Positions 8,411 through 18,624 of a DNA stretch of 64,000 nt are shown one piece after another. Position numbers and translations under genes: made by a program. Under the pieces are notes generated by a model that worked only from the letters and a program-made list of their open reading frames with translations, ran no database searches and had not been told where the DNA came from. The DNA comes from MFD04716-140 sp963703125 (lineage in GTDB: Bacteria > Bacteroidota > Bacteroidia > Flavobacteriales > Flavobacteriaceae): NCBI GenBank assembly GCA_963703125.1, contig OY969790.1:3224001-3288000 (forward strand). The letters are read 5' to 3'. How positions within the stretch are numbered: position 1 is the stretch's first letter; each line of letters opens with the position of its first letter.

Positions 8411-9259
8411 TTAGTAATCAAAAACCGAGGTTTTATTATTTGAAGGACCTACAAATTGCCGTAAATAAATGGTATTTCCTGACTTCTCCCTATTTTCTGC
8501 AATCCATGTGAGCATATCCGGCGAAACTTGACTTTTGTGACATTTTAGCGACGTCATTGCTTTTTCAGCATTTTCTTGGGAATATGAAATTCTGGTCTTT
8601 AGATAGGTTGAATCTACCCCCGCCAAAATTTGTTGTTCTGGATCATCTATGAATTGAGAGGGTGTTCCTACATAATAAAGTTCTGCTGGTTTCTCCCAAA
8701 CTTTATTGACAAAAATTTGGGTCACAGATGCGCCTACCAAACGGTGGTCCATATGTGTACTTCCACCATCAGGTCCCCAAGTAATGAGGACATCCGGTTC
8801 TTTTTCAGAAATTATTTTATGTAGTTCCTTAATCAACTTCTTGGCATGGGGCACATGTCCATCATACCCTTCGCTGGCTTTCAGTTGGTCGTGATAATCC
8901 AAATGAATAAGTTCCACACCGATTTTTTCCGCCGCACATTTCATTTCTTCACGCCTTAGTTCTGCTAAAGAATCCCCACCTTCCAAACCTGAAAATTCAT
9001 TGGTTCCATATCTTCCATCCGTACAAACGACCAAATAAACTTTGGTTCCCTCGTCCTTATATTTTGCCAAAATTGGTGCCACGGTCATTTCGTCATCCGG
9101 ATGGGCAAAAATGGCCATTAAAGTCTTGCCGTTTTCTGCCTTTTGCGAGAAAAGTGCCATAGGGATAATATTTAGGGCTAAGAACAGTATTGTAGAAAAA
9201 CCAAAGTGTATTGGTTTTAAGGATTCTCGTTCTTTCATATGGTCAAAGTGGTTGGGCAT
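8411..9259 (-). CDS. exported PIG-L family deacetylase
   Basis: A 282-residue protein of the PIG-L/LmbE family. The Zn-binding motif AHPDDE follows a hydrophobic N-terminal segment (STILFLALNIIPMALF) that looks like a signal peptide, and the later HMDH motif (WGPDGGSTHMDHR) supplies the remaining ligands. Such enzymes remove acetyl groups from N-acetylated amino sugars; the exported position suggests a glycan substrate. The start could also be the ATG seven codons further in (9238), which gives a more ordinary signal peptide. It converges with the fucose operon. Confidence 0.8.
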   Translation of the reverse strand: MPNHFDHMKERESLKPIHFGFSTILFLALNIIPMALFSQKAENGKTLMAIFAHPDDEMTVAPILAKYKDEGTKVYLVVCTDGRYGTNEFSGLEGGDSLAELRREEMKCAAEKIGVELIHLDYHDQLKASEGYDGHVPHAKKLIKELHKIISEKEPDVLITWGPDGGSTHMDHRLVGASVTQIFVNKVWEKPAELYYVGTPSQFIDDPEQQILAGVDSTYLKTRISYSQENAEKAMTSLKCHKSQVSPDMLTWIAENREKSGNTIYLRQFVGPSNNKTSVFDY

Positions 9260-9394
9260 GTTGGTTTTTTAACCAAAACCTGCTTATTGATATTGAAATG
9301 TACTAATAATTCAAATTCTGTGCGGCATAAAAGTAAAATTTGTGACAGCGATAATTATTTCGTAATCTAGCTATGGCACAATAGCATTTAATAA

Positions 9395-10207
9395 ATGGAT
9401 GAATTTAATATTTCAGGCAAAGTTGCCATAATAACCGGGGCCGCCGGAGTGCTGGCAGGGACAGTGGCAAAAAGTTTGTCAAAAAATGGAGTTAAACTGG
9501 CATTGTTATCAAGAAATAAGGAATCAGTTTCAGATTTGATAACTGAGATATCCAAAAGAGGCGGTATTGCAAAAGCTTATGAGGCCGATATTCTTTCCGA
9601 ATCAAATTTAAAGGAAGTCAGAAAACAGATTGGCAATGATTTTGGCAGCATTGATATTCTTTTGAATATCGCTGGCGGTAATCTACCCGGTGCGACCATT
9701 GCCGAGGATTCTTCGATTTTCGAGATGTCGATGAACGATTTTAAGAAAGTGACCGATTTAAATTTAAATGGCACCGTAATCCCTTCTTTAGTCTTTGGCA
9801 AGGTAATGTCCGAACAAAAAAAAGGGGTTATTATAAATTACTCTTCAATGGCCGTGGACAGGGCGATAACGCGAGTAGTCGGCTATTCGGCCTCAAAAGC
9901 TGCTATGGAAAATTTTACGCGATGGCTTTCTGTTGAAATGGCCAAAAAATTCGGAGATGGCATACGAGTGAACGCGATAGCTCCCGGATTTTTCATCGGA
10001 AATCAGAACAGAAAACTGTTATTGAACGAAGATGGCACCTATACCAAAAGAGGACTGACCATCATAAACAATACCCCTATGGGGCGTTTTGGTGAAGCGG
10101 CCGAGCTGAATGGTACCGTGCATTTTTTATGCAGTGATGCGGCACGGTTTATTACTGGGGCTGTAATCCCTGTTGATGGTGGTTTTAGTGCGTTCAGTGG
10201 AGTATAA
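9395..10207 (+). CDS. SDR oxidoreductase, probable D-mannonate oxidoreductase (fructuronate reductase)
   Basis: A 270-residue SDR with an unusual cofactor loop TGAAGVLAGTVA, the NIAG motif and the intact YSASK. The long central insertion (GNLPGATIAEDSSIFEMSM) and the GFFIGNQNRKLLLNEDGT block are typical of the SDR-type fructuronate reductases that replace the UxuB family in Bacteroidota and Bacillus. The next gene, 17 bases downstream, is mannonate dehydratase, so this step would reduce D-fructuronate to D-mannonate in glucuronate breakdown. Confidence 0.82.
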   Translation: MDEFNISGKVAIITGAAGVLAGTVAKSLSKNGVKLALLSRNKESVSDLITEISKRGGIAKAYEADILSESNLKEVRKQIGNDFGSIDILLNIAGGNLPGATIAEDSSIFEMSMNDFKKVTDLNLNGTVIPSLVFGKVMSEQKKGVIINYSSMAVDRAITRVVGYSASKAAMENFTRWLSVEMAKKFGDGIRVNAIAPGFFIGNQNRKLLLNEDGTYTKRGLTIINNTPMGRFGEAAELNGTVHFLCSDAARFITGAVIPVDGGFSAFSGV

Positions 10208-10224
10208 ATTTAGTTATAATTAGT

Positions 10225-11391
10225 ATGAAGGAAACGTTCCGATGGTTCGGGGAAAATGACCCGGTAAAACTATCATATATTTCACAATCAGGTGCAACCG
10301 GCGTAGTAACGGCATTGCATCATATACCAAATGGCGAGATATGGCAAGTTGATGAAATTCAAAAGGTAAAAAACAGAATTGAAAGTTCCGATTTGGAATG
10401 GTCGTTTATTGAAAGCATCCCTATTCATGAGAACATCAAACTACAAACGGGAGACTACCTAAAACGTATTGAAAATTATAAGGCAAGTCTTAGAAATATT
10501 GCTAAATGCGGTGTCAAAAACGTCTGTTATAATTTTATGCCCGTGTTGGATTGGACACGAACAAATCTCCATTGGAAATTGAAAAATGGAGGAACTGCTT
10601 TAAGATTTGATAAAGTTGACATGGCCATTTTTGAATATTATATTTTGAAACGGGATGGTTCCGACCAAGATTATTCCAAAGAGGTTATGGCACAAGCGGC
10701 AAGTAGGTTCGAAAAAATGACAGAACTTGAAAAGACTAGACTGGAGGATAATGTTTTAAAGGGATTGCCAGGAACTGTTGATGACTTGACAATACCAATT
10801 TTCAAAAAAATGATAGCCCAGTATGACGGGTTGTCCCACACCGATTTAAAAACAAGTCTATCCTATTTTTTAAATGAAGTTGTTCCCGTTGCCGAAGAAA
10901 ATGGCATTAAAATGGCGATTCACCCGGATGATCCACCTTTTGATATCATGGGACTTCCACGAATTATAAAGTCGGAAAAGGATTTGGAAGATTTGATAGG
11001 GTTTATTGATAGTCCAAGCAACGGAATCACATTTTGCACTGGATCTCTGGGAGCTAACCCCGACAATCATTTGCCTAAAATGATTCGAAAATTTGGGGAT
11101 AAAATCCATTTTTTACATCTGCGCAACGTGAAGATTGAAAGTGATGGAAGTTTTTTTGAAGACAATCATTTGGAGGGTTCTTCGGATATGTATGAAATAG
11201 TGAAGGCTGTTTTGGAGATTGAAAATCAAAGAGGTGTTGAACTTCCCATGCGTCCGGATCACGGCCATCAGATATTGCAGGATCTTGATTCCCAAAACAA
11301 CTATTCTGGTTATACGGCTATCGGTCGCTTAAAAGGGCTGGCAGAATTAAGAGGTCTTGCACTGGGGATATCTAAAAGCATAATATTCTGA
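10225..11391 (+). CDS. uxuA: mannonate dehydratase
   Basis: A 388-residue UxuA, close to the E. coli length (394). The family hallmarks are present: ETFRWFGENDPVKLSYISQSGATGVVTALHHIPNGE at the N-terminus, YNFMPVLDWTRTNL, the metal-binding MAIHPDDPP, FCTGSLGANPDN, HLRN and MRPDHGHQ with the catalytic His/Asp. It converts D-mannonate to 2-keto-3-deoxy-D-gluconate in the cytoplasm. Uronate isomerase, KDG kinase and KDPG aldolase are not in the window and must be encoded elsewhere. Confidence 0.93.
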   Translation: MKETFRWFGENDPVKLSYISQSGATGVVTALHHIPNGEIWQVDEIQKVKNRIESSDLEWSFIESIPIHENIKLQTGDYLKRIENYKASLRNIAKCGVKNVCYNFMPVLDWTRTNLHWKLKNGGTALRFDKVDMAIFEYYILKRDGSDQDYSKEVMAQAASRFEKMTELEKTRLEDNVLKGLPGTVDDLTIPIFKKMIAQYDGLSHTDLKTSLSYFLNEVVPVAEENGIKMAIHPDDPPFDIMGLPRIIKSEKDLEDLIGFIDSPSNGITFCTGSLGANPDNHLPKMIRKFGDKIHFLHLRNVKIESDGSFFEDNHLEGSSDMYEIVKAVLEIENQRGVELPMRPDHGHQILQDLDSQNNYSGYTAIGRLKGLAELRGLALGISKSIIF

Positions 11392-11443
11392 ATAAATTAG
11401 GGAACGGTCAGTAGCACCGGTATTACCAACCAAATTTAAAATA

Positions 11444-13069
11444 ATGAAAGGACTTGATACCCTTGATTGGGCCGTAATTGTAGCTTATTTTGTGATCTTA
11501 TTGGGTGTTGCTTGGTGGGTCATTAAGCAGAAACAGAAAAACACCGAAGATTATTTCTTGGCGGGCAGAAACATAGGTTGGTTCATGGTCGGGGCTTCCA
11601 TTTTTGCCTCGAATATTGGCTCGGAACATGTGGTGGGATTGGCCGGAAATGGTGCAGGTGACAAAATGCCCCTTTTAATTTATGAACTTCACGCCTGGAT
11701 CGTTTTGATGCTCGGGTGGGTTTTTCTTCCATTTTATGCGAGGAGTGGGGTATTCACAATGCCTGAGTTTTTGGAAAAAAGATTTGATGCCCGTTCTCGT
11801 TGGGTTCTCTCTATTGTTTCCTTGATTGCCTATATTCTTACAAAAGTTTCTGTAACCATTTATGCGGGAGGTGTGGTCGTATCGGCATTATTGGGAATTC
11901 CATTTTGGATCGGGGCCGTTGCCACTGTTGTACTTACCGGATTGTATACAGTGCTCGGCGGAATGCGGGCCGTTGTGTATACGGAAACCATACAAGCCGT
12001 AATTTTAGTCTTGGGAGCAGGCGTACTTACCTTTATGGGACTTGATGCGGTAGGAGGTTGGGGCGAACTCAAAAGTACGATAGGCACCGATTATTTTAAT
12101 ATGTGGCGTCCTAATTCTGACCCTGATTACCCTTGGCTACCACTTTTTATTACAAGTACTATTGTTGGTATATGGTACTGGTGCACGGATCAGGTTATAG
12201 TTCAAAGAGTATTAACGGCCAAGAATATAAAGGAGGGTAGACGGGGAAGTATTTTCGGGGCCTTGTTAAAACTGATGCCCGTGTTTCTTTTTTTGATCCC
12301 CGGCGTAATTGCATTAGGCCTTAAAATGCAGGGAAAATTGAATTGGGACAATCCAGATCAAGCCTTTCCGGTTTTGATGAGCAATATTCTTCCATCGGGC
12401 CTACGAGGATTGGTGGCTGCAGGTTTATTGGCCGCTTTAATGAGCTCCTTGGCTTCTGTCTTTAATTCGTGTTCTACCTTGTTTACCTTGGACATCTATA
12501 AGAAACTGAAACCAAATAAACCTGAGGAAGAGTTGGTGAAGACCGGTAGGATAGCTACTTTTTTTGTAGTGGGACTTGGTCTTTTGTGGATACCTATTAT
12601 TACTAAACTTTCTGACGGACTTTATGAGTATTTACAGAATGTACAGGCCTATATCTCACCACCCATCGCAGCTGTTTTTCTTTTAGGTATTTTTTATAAA
12701 CGCATTAATTCAAATGGGGCAATTGCGACCTTGGTTGGCGGATTTGTAATCGGATTCTCAAAATTGAGTCTTGAAATTGTGCAATCCAGTTTCACTGAAG
12801 GAAGCCTTTTATACAATATAGCAAATATAAACTGGTTGGTCTTTGGGGCGTATTTCTTCGCGATTTGCGTAGCAATTGCAGTGGTGGTGAGCATGTTTTA
12901 CCCAGCACCGTCAGAATCCCAGTTGGCAGGCTTGACCTTTGGAACCGTAAATGCCGAACAGAAGAATGCCAATAAGGCGACTTATAATATTTGGGATATT
13001 CTAGCTTCGATTGCAGTGCTACTCATCGTTATTTATATAATGTTGTCTTTTAGTACCCTTTCTTTATAA
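11444..13069 (+). CDS. SSS-family sodium:solute symporter
   Basis: A 541-residue integral membrane protein with about 13-14 hydrophobic helices and the SGLT-family signature: TEDYFLAGRNIGWFMVGASIFASNIGSEH near residues 34-60, the RAVVYTETIQA helix, and GLRGLVAAGLLAALMSSLASVFNS. This is the sugar/uronate branch of the sodium-solute symporters. It follows mannonate dehydratase by 52 bases on the same strand, so a hexuronate or a released sugar is the likely cargo. The substrate cannot be read from sequence. Confidence 0.88.
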   Translation: MKGLDTLDWAVIVAYFVILLGVAWWVIKQKQKNTEDYFLAGRNIGWFMVGASIFASNIGSEHVVGLAGNGAGDKMPLLIYELHAWIVLMLGWVFLPFYARSGVFTMPEFLEKRFDARSRWVLSIVSLIAYILTKVSVTIYAGGVVVSALLGIPFWIGAVATVVLTGLYTVLGGMRAVVYTETIQAVILVLGAGVLTFMGLDAVGGWGELKSTIGTDYFNMWRPNSDPDYPWLPLFITSTIVGIWYWCTDQVIVQRVLTAKNIKEGRRGSIFGALLKLMPVFLFLIPGVIALGLKMQGKLNWDNPDQAFPVLMSNILPSGLRGLVAAGLLAALMSSLASVFNSCSTLFTLDIYKKLKPNKPEEELVKTGRIATFFVVGLGLLWIPIITKLSDGLYEYLQNVQAYISPPIAAVFLLGIFYKRINSNGAIATLVGGFVIGFSKLSLEIVQSSFTEGSLLYNIANINWLVFGAYFFAICVAIAVVVSMFYPAPSESQLAGLTFGTVNAEQKNANKATYNIWDILASIAVLLIVIYIMLSFSTLSL

Positions 13070-13271
13070 TAAGGGTTTAAACAAAGAATCTTGGATCCAT
13101 GCGGTAATTTATCTATAAATTTTAAACTACATTTTCATGATTCTTAATTTATGATTCAATTTTTAAACGAACATAGAAAAGACCCTTTCAAATGGATTAA
13201 AAGTGACAAATTATAATTATATTCACATTCAATTGAATACATCCTAATTACCAATATATAAAATTATCAAA

Positions 13272-14618
13272 ATGGAAAATCTAAAAAAGGAAAATCAGAC
13301 AAAGCTAGACTCGGAGAAATCACGCAGATCGTTTGTTAAGAACACCGCTTTGCTCTCGGGAGCAATGATTTTGCCTTCAATTCAAATGAATGCTATGTTC
13401 AATGTTTTTAACGATAAAAAGTTGAAAATTGCATTGGTTGGCTGCGGAGGTCGTGGAACTGGTGCCGCACTCCAAGCACTAAATGCAGATGATAATGTTG
13501 AATTAGTGGCAATGGCCGATGCCTTTGAAGATAGATTAAAGGGTAGTCTAGAAAGTATTATAAAAGAAAGTGGTGATAGCAAAAAAGTAAATGTCAAACC
13601 GGAAAATCAATTTGTAGGTTTTGATGCCGCAAAAAAGGCAATTGATCTGGCCGATGTGGTTATTTTGGCCACTCCGCCTGGTTTTAGACCGCAACATTTT
13701 GAATATGCCGTTCAAAACGGAAAGCATGTTTTTATGGAAAAGCCCGTTGCTACAGATGCTCCAGGGGTTCGAAAAGTTTTGGCTGCCGCCAAGATGGCGA
13801 AAGACAAAAAACTGAACGTGGTGGTGGGTTTACAACGACATTATCAAGACAGCTATTTGGCCGGGATAGAGCAACTTAAACAGGATAAAATCGGTAAGAT
13901 TGTTTCAGGTCAAGTATATTGGAATAACGACGGAGTTTGGGTACGTGAAAGAAAACCGGGTCAAAGTGAACTTGAATATCAAATGCGTAACTGGTACTAT
14001 TTCAACTGGTTATGTGGTGACCATATTTTAGAGCAGCATATACATAATATTGATGTGGCCAATTGGTTCATCGGGGAGTATCCTATTTCTGCGCAAGGAA
14101 TGGGCGGCCGACAAATAAGGAACGGTAAGGACCATGGCGAGATTTTTGACCACCATTTTGTAGAATTTACCTATCCGAGCGGTGCTGTAATTGCCAGCCA
14201 GTGTAGACATCAACCAGATACTATGAGCAGGGTTTCCGAATTTTTCCAGGGAACCAAAGGCACCATTTCCACAGAAGGGGATAGCGCCACCTTAAAAGAT
14301 TGGAGTGGTGGTACGATATTCGAACATAGGGGCAAGGACGACCCAGACCCCTATCAAGTAGAACATATAAAACTTTTTGAATCTATTAGAAATGGCGGGG
14401 TCATAGCAGATGCCGAAAATGGGGCAAAAAGTACCATGACTGCCATTTTGGGCAGAATGGCTACCTATTCGGGTAAAGTGGTGAAATGGGACGAGGCTCT
14501 GAATTCCAATATAGTGTTGGTCCCAGAGGGACTTACATGGGACTCGCCCGCACCCGTTCAGCCAAATGCCGATGGTACATACAATATTCCAACACCAGGA
14601 AAAACGGTGGTAATCTAA
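13272..14618 (+). CDS. exported Gfo/Idh/MocA family oxidoreductase (Tat signal)
   Basis: A 448-residue protein with a twin-arginine signal (SRRSFVKNTALLSGAMIL, residues ~18-36) and a Rossmann domain beginning KIALVGCGGRGTGAALQAL. The EKP motif (VFMEKPVATD) is the Gfo/Idh/MocA catalytic-lysine loop, and WLCGDHILEQHIHNIDVANW is the C-terminal catalytic region. Export through Tat means the NAD(H) cofactor is loaded in the cytoplasm first. It is the first gene after a 200-base gap and is followed 10 bases later by the sulfatase. A role on a glycan or oligosaccharide in the periplasm is likely but unproven. Confidence 0.85.
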   Translation: MENLKKENQTKLDSEKSRRSFVKNTALLSGAMILPSIQMNAMFNVFNDKKLKIALVGCGGRGTGAALQALNADDNVELVAMADAFEDRLKGSLESIIKESGDSKKVNVKPENQFVGFDAAKKAIDLADVVILATPPGFRPQHFEYAVQNGKHVFMEKPVATDAPGVRKVLAAAKMAKDKKLNVVVGLQRHYQDSYLAGIEQLKQDKIGKIVSGQVYWNNDGVWVRERKPGQSELEYQMRNWYYFNWLCGDHILEQHIHNIDVANWFIGEYPISAQGMGGRQIRNGKDHGEIFDHHFVEFTYPSGAVIASQCRHQPDTMSRVSEFFQGTKGTISTEGDSATLKDWSGGTIFEHRGKDDPDPYQVEHIKLFESIRNGGVIADAENGAKSTMTAILGRMATYSGKVVKWDEALNSNIVLVPEGLTWDSPAPVQPNADGTYNIPTPGKTVVI

Positions 14619-14628
14619 AAATACTTTA

Positions 14629-16212
14629 ATGCGCTTGAAGTTAAAAATTATGTCCCTGCTATTTGCAGGGACATTTATTTTAGCATGTAATCAGCAAAAG
14701 GCAATAAAAGAAGAGTTGCATGTTGGCCGATCCATTAGGCCAAACATCATCTATATCCTTGCAGATGATTTGGGCTATTCTGAAATTGGGGCCTATGGGC
14801 AGGAGAAAATAGAAACCCCAAACATTGATGAGTTGGCAAAAAAGGGGATGTTGTTTACTCAACATTATACCAGTGCCCCTGTATGCGCGCCTGCCAGATA
14901 TATGTTTTTAACTGGTAAGCATTCCGGTCACGCTTATATACGTGGAAATCACGAATGGGATGAAAGGGGTGATGTTTGGAACTATATTGCCATGGAGAAG
15001 GACTCTACTTTGGAAGGACAAAAGCCAATCCCAAGTAATACCGTGACCCTTGGCAAAAGGCTTCAGGAGGTCGGCTATAGAACGGCAATTATTGGTAAAT
15101 GGGGATTGGGAGCCCCGCACACGCAGTCGGTTCCGAACGATTTAGGGTTCGATTTTTTTTATGGGTATAACTGTCAACGCCAAGCGCATACGCATTATCC
15201 ATTGCATCTCTACAAGAACAGAAATCGAGTATGTCTGAAGAATGATACCGTCGCGCCAAATACGAAACTACCAAAAGATGCCGATCCAAACCTTTCTGAG
15301 AGCTACTCCGCTTACAATCTCAATGAACATGCTCCAGAGCTTATGTTCAAGGAGATATCCAAGTTTGTTTCCGAAAATAAATCAGGTCCTTTCTTTCTTT
15401 ATTGGGCGACGCCAATACCTCATGTTGCCATACAGGCGCCCAAAAAATGGGTTGACTATTATGTTGAAAAATTTGGTAACGAAAAACCCTATTTAGGTGA
15501 TAAAGGGTATTTCCCGCATAAAAATCCAAGAGCGGGCTATGGAGCAATGATATCCTATTTAGATGAAAATATCGGCAAACTTATAGCACAATTAAAAGTT
15601 GAAGGCCTGTATGACAATACGCTCATTATTTTCACTTCTGACAACGGACCCAGTTATGCAGGTGGGGCAGACCCCGTTTTTTTTAAGAGCGCAGAACCGT
15701 TCAAAGGAGATTACGGAAGGGGAAAGGGATTTGTATATGAAGGCGGAATAAGGGTGCCATTTATAGCAGCATGGCCTGGAAAAATTGAAGAAGGGAGCAG
15801 GTCTGACCATATCTCGGCACATTATGATATGGTAGCTACTTTGGCTGAAATTGCAGGTTATGAATTACCCAGCAATACGGATGGCGTTAGTTTTGCCCCA
15901 ACACTTTTGTCACAAAAAGCTCAAAAGGAACACGATTTTATGTACTGGGAATTTCCGGAATATGGGGGTCAAATTGCGATTAGGATGGGTGATTGGAAAT
16001 TGGTACGTCAAAATTTAAAAAATGAAAAGAGCATACCAACACTGGAGCTATATAACCTTAAGGAAGACCCCACTGAATCTGTAAATAAGGCCGAGACCCA
16101 TCCGGAAATTATACAAAGTGCGGTAGAACTTTTTAAACAAGAACACAACAACGCCGAGGAGGAAAAGTTTCGTATTCCTTTGATTGAAAAGGGTTTACTT
16201 GGTGAAAAATAA
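14629..16212 (+). CDS. sulfatase (type I, Cys-type formylglycine), lipoprotein
   Basis: A 527-residue sulfatase. The N-terminus ends in a lipobox (FILAC, Cys20). Metal ligands are in ILADDLGY (D46, D47). The formylglycine motif is CAPAR with C86 and R90 (CxPxR), preceded by the usual TSAP and followed by LTGKH. GKWGLG and the FTSDNGPS block complete the active site. It would remove sulfate esters from a periplasmic or surface glycan. The Cys86 modification needs the formylglycine-generating enzyme encoded at 17469. The galactose-metabolism genes nearby suggest a sulfated galactan fragment, but the sugar is not determined. Confidence 0.92.
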   Translation: MRLKLKIMSLLFAGTFILACNQQKAIKEELHVGRSIRPNIIYILADDLGYSEIGAYGQEKIETPNIDELAKKGMLFTQHYTSAPVCAPARYMFLTGKHSGHAYIRGNHEWDERGDVWNYIAMEKDSTLEGQKPIPSNTVTLGKRLQEVGYRTAIIGKWGLGAPHTQSVPNDLGFDFFYGYNCQRQAHTHYPLHLYKNRNRVCLKNDTVAPNTKLPKDADPNLSESYSAYNLNEHAPELMFKEISKFVSENKSGPFFLYWATPIPHVAIQAPKKWVDYYVEKFGNEKPYLGDKGYFPHKNPRAGYGAMISYLDENIGKLIAQLKVEGLYDNTLIIFTSDNGPSYAGGADPVFFKSAEPFKGDYGRGKGFVYEGGIRVPFIAAWPGKIEEGSRSDHISAHYDMVATLAEIAGYELPSNTDGVSFAPTLLSQKAQKEHDFMYWEFPEYGGQIAIRMGDWKLVRQNLKNEKSIPTLELYNLKEDPTESVNKAETHPEIIQSAVELFKQEHNNAEEEKFRIPLIEKGLLGEK

Positions 16213-16225
16213 GGTTCTACTTTAC

Positions 16226-17413
16226 CTATTTTACAGAAAATCTATAAACAGTTGTAGAGGTATATTCCTGGCCCGGATCTAGAATAGTATTGGGAAATTT
16301 TTTCTGATTTGGAGAATCGGGAAAATGTTGGGTCTCCAGGCATAACGAATTTCTGAAATCAATGGCTTTCCCATACTTGCCCACCGTGCTACCGTCGGAA
16401 AAATTGCCACCATATATTTGTATGCCGGGCTCACTGGTAAACACCACTATGGCTCTACCTGAAGTCGGTTCAGAAAGTCTGGCGGCAAAAACTAGCCCCT
16501 CACTATTCTTTGGTTCCGTGTTTAGAATAAAATTATGGTCATAGCCATTCGCAATTTTTAATTGGGGATGCTCGCTATTCAAATCAGTACCTATTACTTT
16601 GGGTGCACGAAAATCGAAAGGAGTGTTTTGAACCGGCAATAATTCACCAGTGGGAATCAACCCTTTGTCTACCGCGTTAAAACTATAGGCATTGATTTCT
16701 AAAATATGTGTATTTATTGTATTTCCAGCACCTAAAAGATTGAAAAAGGAGTGATTGGTAAGATTAACGGGCGTTCTTTTATCAGTAGTCGCATAATACT
16801 TGATTTTCAACTCATTGTCATCGGTTAGATCGTAGGTCACTTTTACATCCAAATTCCCAGGATATCCCTCTTCCATATCCGGCGAAATTCTATGAAAACT
16901 AATGAAGTTTTGAGAAAGTGAATCTACTTCCCAAACTACGGAATCAAAACCTTTGTTTCCACCGTGCAAATGGTTTTCACCATTGTTTATGGCAAGATCA
17001 TACTCTTTGCCATCCAACTCAAATTTTCCTTTGGCAATTCGGTTTCCGTAGCGACCTATAATTGAGCCAAAGTATTTCCCACTTGCTTTTTGATAGCCCT
17101 CAAGAGTAGGATACCCCAGTACTACATCATCCAATTTGGCATTTCTATCAGGCACCATTAAAGAAACCAAATGTTGTCCAAAATTTGTAAAGATTGCCTC
17201 TATCCCACTGCTATTTTTCAAAACATACAATGAAACGGGCAGGCCATCAACCGACTTTTCAAAATCCGACTTTTTTATACCTGATACGGTCGATTCCATA
17301 CTTATAACTTCCTTCTCATTCACGGATTCCGTTTTTTTAGGGTTTTCTTTACAACTGATAATAAACAATAAAATACTCAATAGGTGTGCCTTTGAACAAA
17401 CTTTGAATTTCAT
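16226..17413 (-). CDS. aldose 1-epimerase (mutarotase), lipoprotein
   Basis: A longer upstream reading is possible, but the ATG at 17411-17413 gives a clean lipoprotein signal (LLSILLFIISC, Cys21) and a 395-residue product. The catalytic features of GalM-type mutarotases are present: HLHGGNKGFDSVVW, NLTNHSFFNLLG and the C-terminal LETQHFPDSPNQ with the catalytic Glu. It interconverts alpha and beta anomers of an aldose in the periplasm. It is convergent with the sulfatase and divergent from the FGE gene. Galactokinase downstream suggests galactose as the substrate. Confidence 0.88.
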   Translation of the reverse strand: MKFKVCSKAHLLSILLFIISCKENPKKTESVNEKEVISMESTVSGIKKSDFEKSVDGLPVSLYVLKNSSGIEAIFTNFGQHLVSLMVPDRNAKLDDVVLGYPTLEGYQKASGKYFGSIIGRYGNRIAKGKFELDGKEYDLAINNGENHLHGGNKGFDSVVWEVDSLSQNFISFHRISPDMEEGYPGNLDVKVTYDLTDDNELKIKYYATTDKRTPVNLTNHSFFNLLGAGNTINTHILEINAYSFNAVDKGLIPTGELLPVQNTPFDFRAPKVIGTDLNSEHPQLKIANGYDHNFILNTEPKNSEGLVFAARLSEPTSGRAIVVFTSEPGIQIYGGNFSDGSTVGKYGKAIDFRNSLCLETQHFPDSPNQKKFPNTILDPGQEYTSTTVYRFSVK

Positions 17414-17468
17414 CTGATTTTTCTTTGGTTTATGAAGATATAAAATAACTTTACAAATTAGAGCAGAT

Positions 17469-18623
17469 TTGATGAAAATACCCATGTTTTTGCGAAGTGC
17501 AACGTCCAGTTTAGGGATTTGCATATGTCTCGTTTGTTGTAAGCAGGGTGTAAATTCTTCGAAAAAGAATGCTCAAGTAGGCAGGGCGGTTGATTCCACC
17601 ACATCAATGACTATACTTAGTCAAAAACCTGATGGTTTACAAGTTCCCTCTGGGATGGTATGGATTCCTGGCGGTGAATTTGAACAGGGTGCAGTTTCTC
17701 AAGATGACATGGCCATGAGCCACGAGAAGCCCGCTATAAAAGTTGCGGTCAATGGGTTTTTTATGGATGAGACCGAAGTTACCAATGGTAATTTTATAAA
17801 ATTCGTTGAGGAAACCGGATATGTAACTGTTGCCGAAAGGGAGATAGATTGGGAAGAAATGAAAAAACAACTCCCCGAAAATACCCCCAGACCACATGAT
17901 AGTATAATGCAACCCGGTTCGTTAACCTTTAAAAAATCAAAAAGTTCAGTTCCGAATTTATACGACTTCTCACAGTGGTGGAAATGGACCATAGGTGCAA
18001 ATTGGAAACACCCCAACGGCCCAGGAAGTTCAATAAGGGGAAAAGATAATGAACCGGTTGTGCAAATAGCATATGAAGATGCCCTTGCATATTGTGATTG
18101 GGCAGGCCGCAGATTGCCTACAGAAGCAGAATGGGAATGGGCTTCTAGAGGAGGTAAGAAAAGTGCCATATATTTCTGGGGAGATTCAATTGACTTGCTA
18201 CCTAAAATGGCAAATACATGGGAAGGAGAGTTTCCTGTGGAGAACACCTTAAAGGATGGTTTTGAGCTTAGGGCTCCTGTGAAATCTTTTCCGGCCAATG
18301 ATTATGGATTATATGATATGGCCGGAAATGTATGGGAATGGACAAGTGATTGGTATAACACAAACTATTATAAGGAGATGGCTCAAAAAAGGTTAGTATC
18401 CTTGGGTCCACAGGGCCCTGCTTCGTCCTTTAACGACCGTGATCCGTTCGCTAAAGAAAAAGTAATTAAAGGAGGCTCTTTTCTGTGCAGTGCCTCTTAT
18501 TGTGCAAGTTACAGAATATCTGCTCGAATGGCTTCCAGTATGGACTCGTCCTTGGAACACTTGGGATTTAGGACGGTTGCAACCGTGACCATGATTGAAA
18601 AGGAAAATAAAAATATTGAGTAG
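17469..18623 (+). CDS. formylglycine-generating enzyme (sulfatase-maturating), lipoprotein-like
   Basis: A 384-residue FGE-sulfatase domain protein. After a Cys-containing signal (CICLVCC, residues 18-24), the fold runs from MVWIPGGEFEQG to LGFRTVATV. Both redox cysteines of true FGEs are present, C340 and C345 in GGSFLCSASYC, spaced like human Cys336/Cys341. WDWAGRRLPTEAEWEWASRGG-type and YGLYDMAGNVWEWTSDWY motifs are also there. Many Bacteroidota FGE-fold proteins (such as GldK) lack these cysteines, so this one is probably catalytic and matures the adjacent sulfatase. The unusual point is that both partners look exported. Confidence 0.85.
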   Translation: MMKIPMFLRSATSSLGICICLVCCKQGVNSSKKNAQVGRAVDSTTSMTILSQKPDGLQVPSGMVWIPGGEFEQGAVSQDDMAMSHEKPAIKVAVNGFFMDETEVTNGNFIKFVEETGYVTVAEREIDWEEMKKQLPENTPRPHDSIMQPGSLTFKKSKSSVPNLYDFSQWWKWTIGANWKHPNGPGSSIRGKDNEPVVQIAYEDALAYCDWAGRRLPTEAEWEWASRGGKKSAIYFWGDSIDLLPKMANTWEGEFPVENTLKDGFELRAPVKSFPANDYGLYDMAGNVWEWTSDWYNTNYYKEMAQKRLVSLGPQGPASSFNDRDPFAKEKVIKGGSFLCSASYCASYRISARMASSMDSSLEHLGFRTVATVTMIEKENKNIE

Positions 18624-18624
18624 A

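Noticed and set aside
13046..13080. Terminator after the SSS symporter
   Set aside because: ACCCTT/AAGGGT can pair, but the stem is only six bases and no T-run follows.
17469..18623. FGE-fold protein as a GldK-type gliding protein
   Set aside because: Both catalytic cysteines are present and the sulfatase is adjacent, so a true FGE is more likely.
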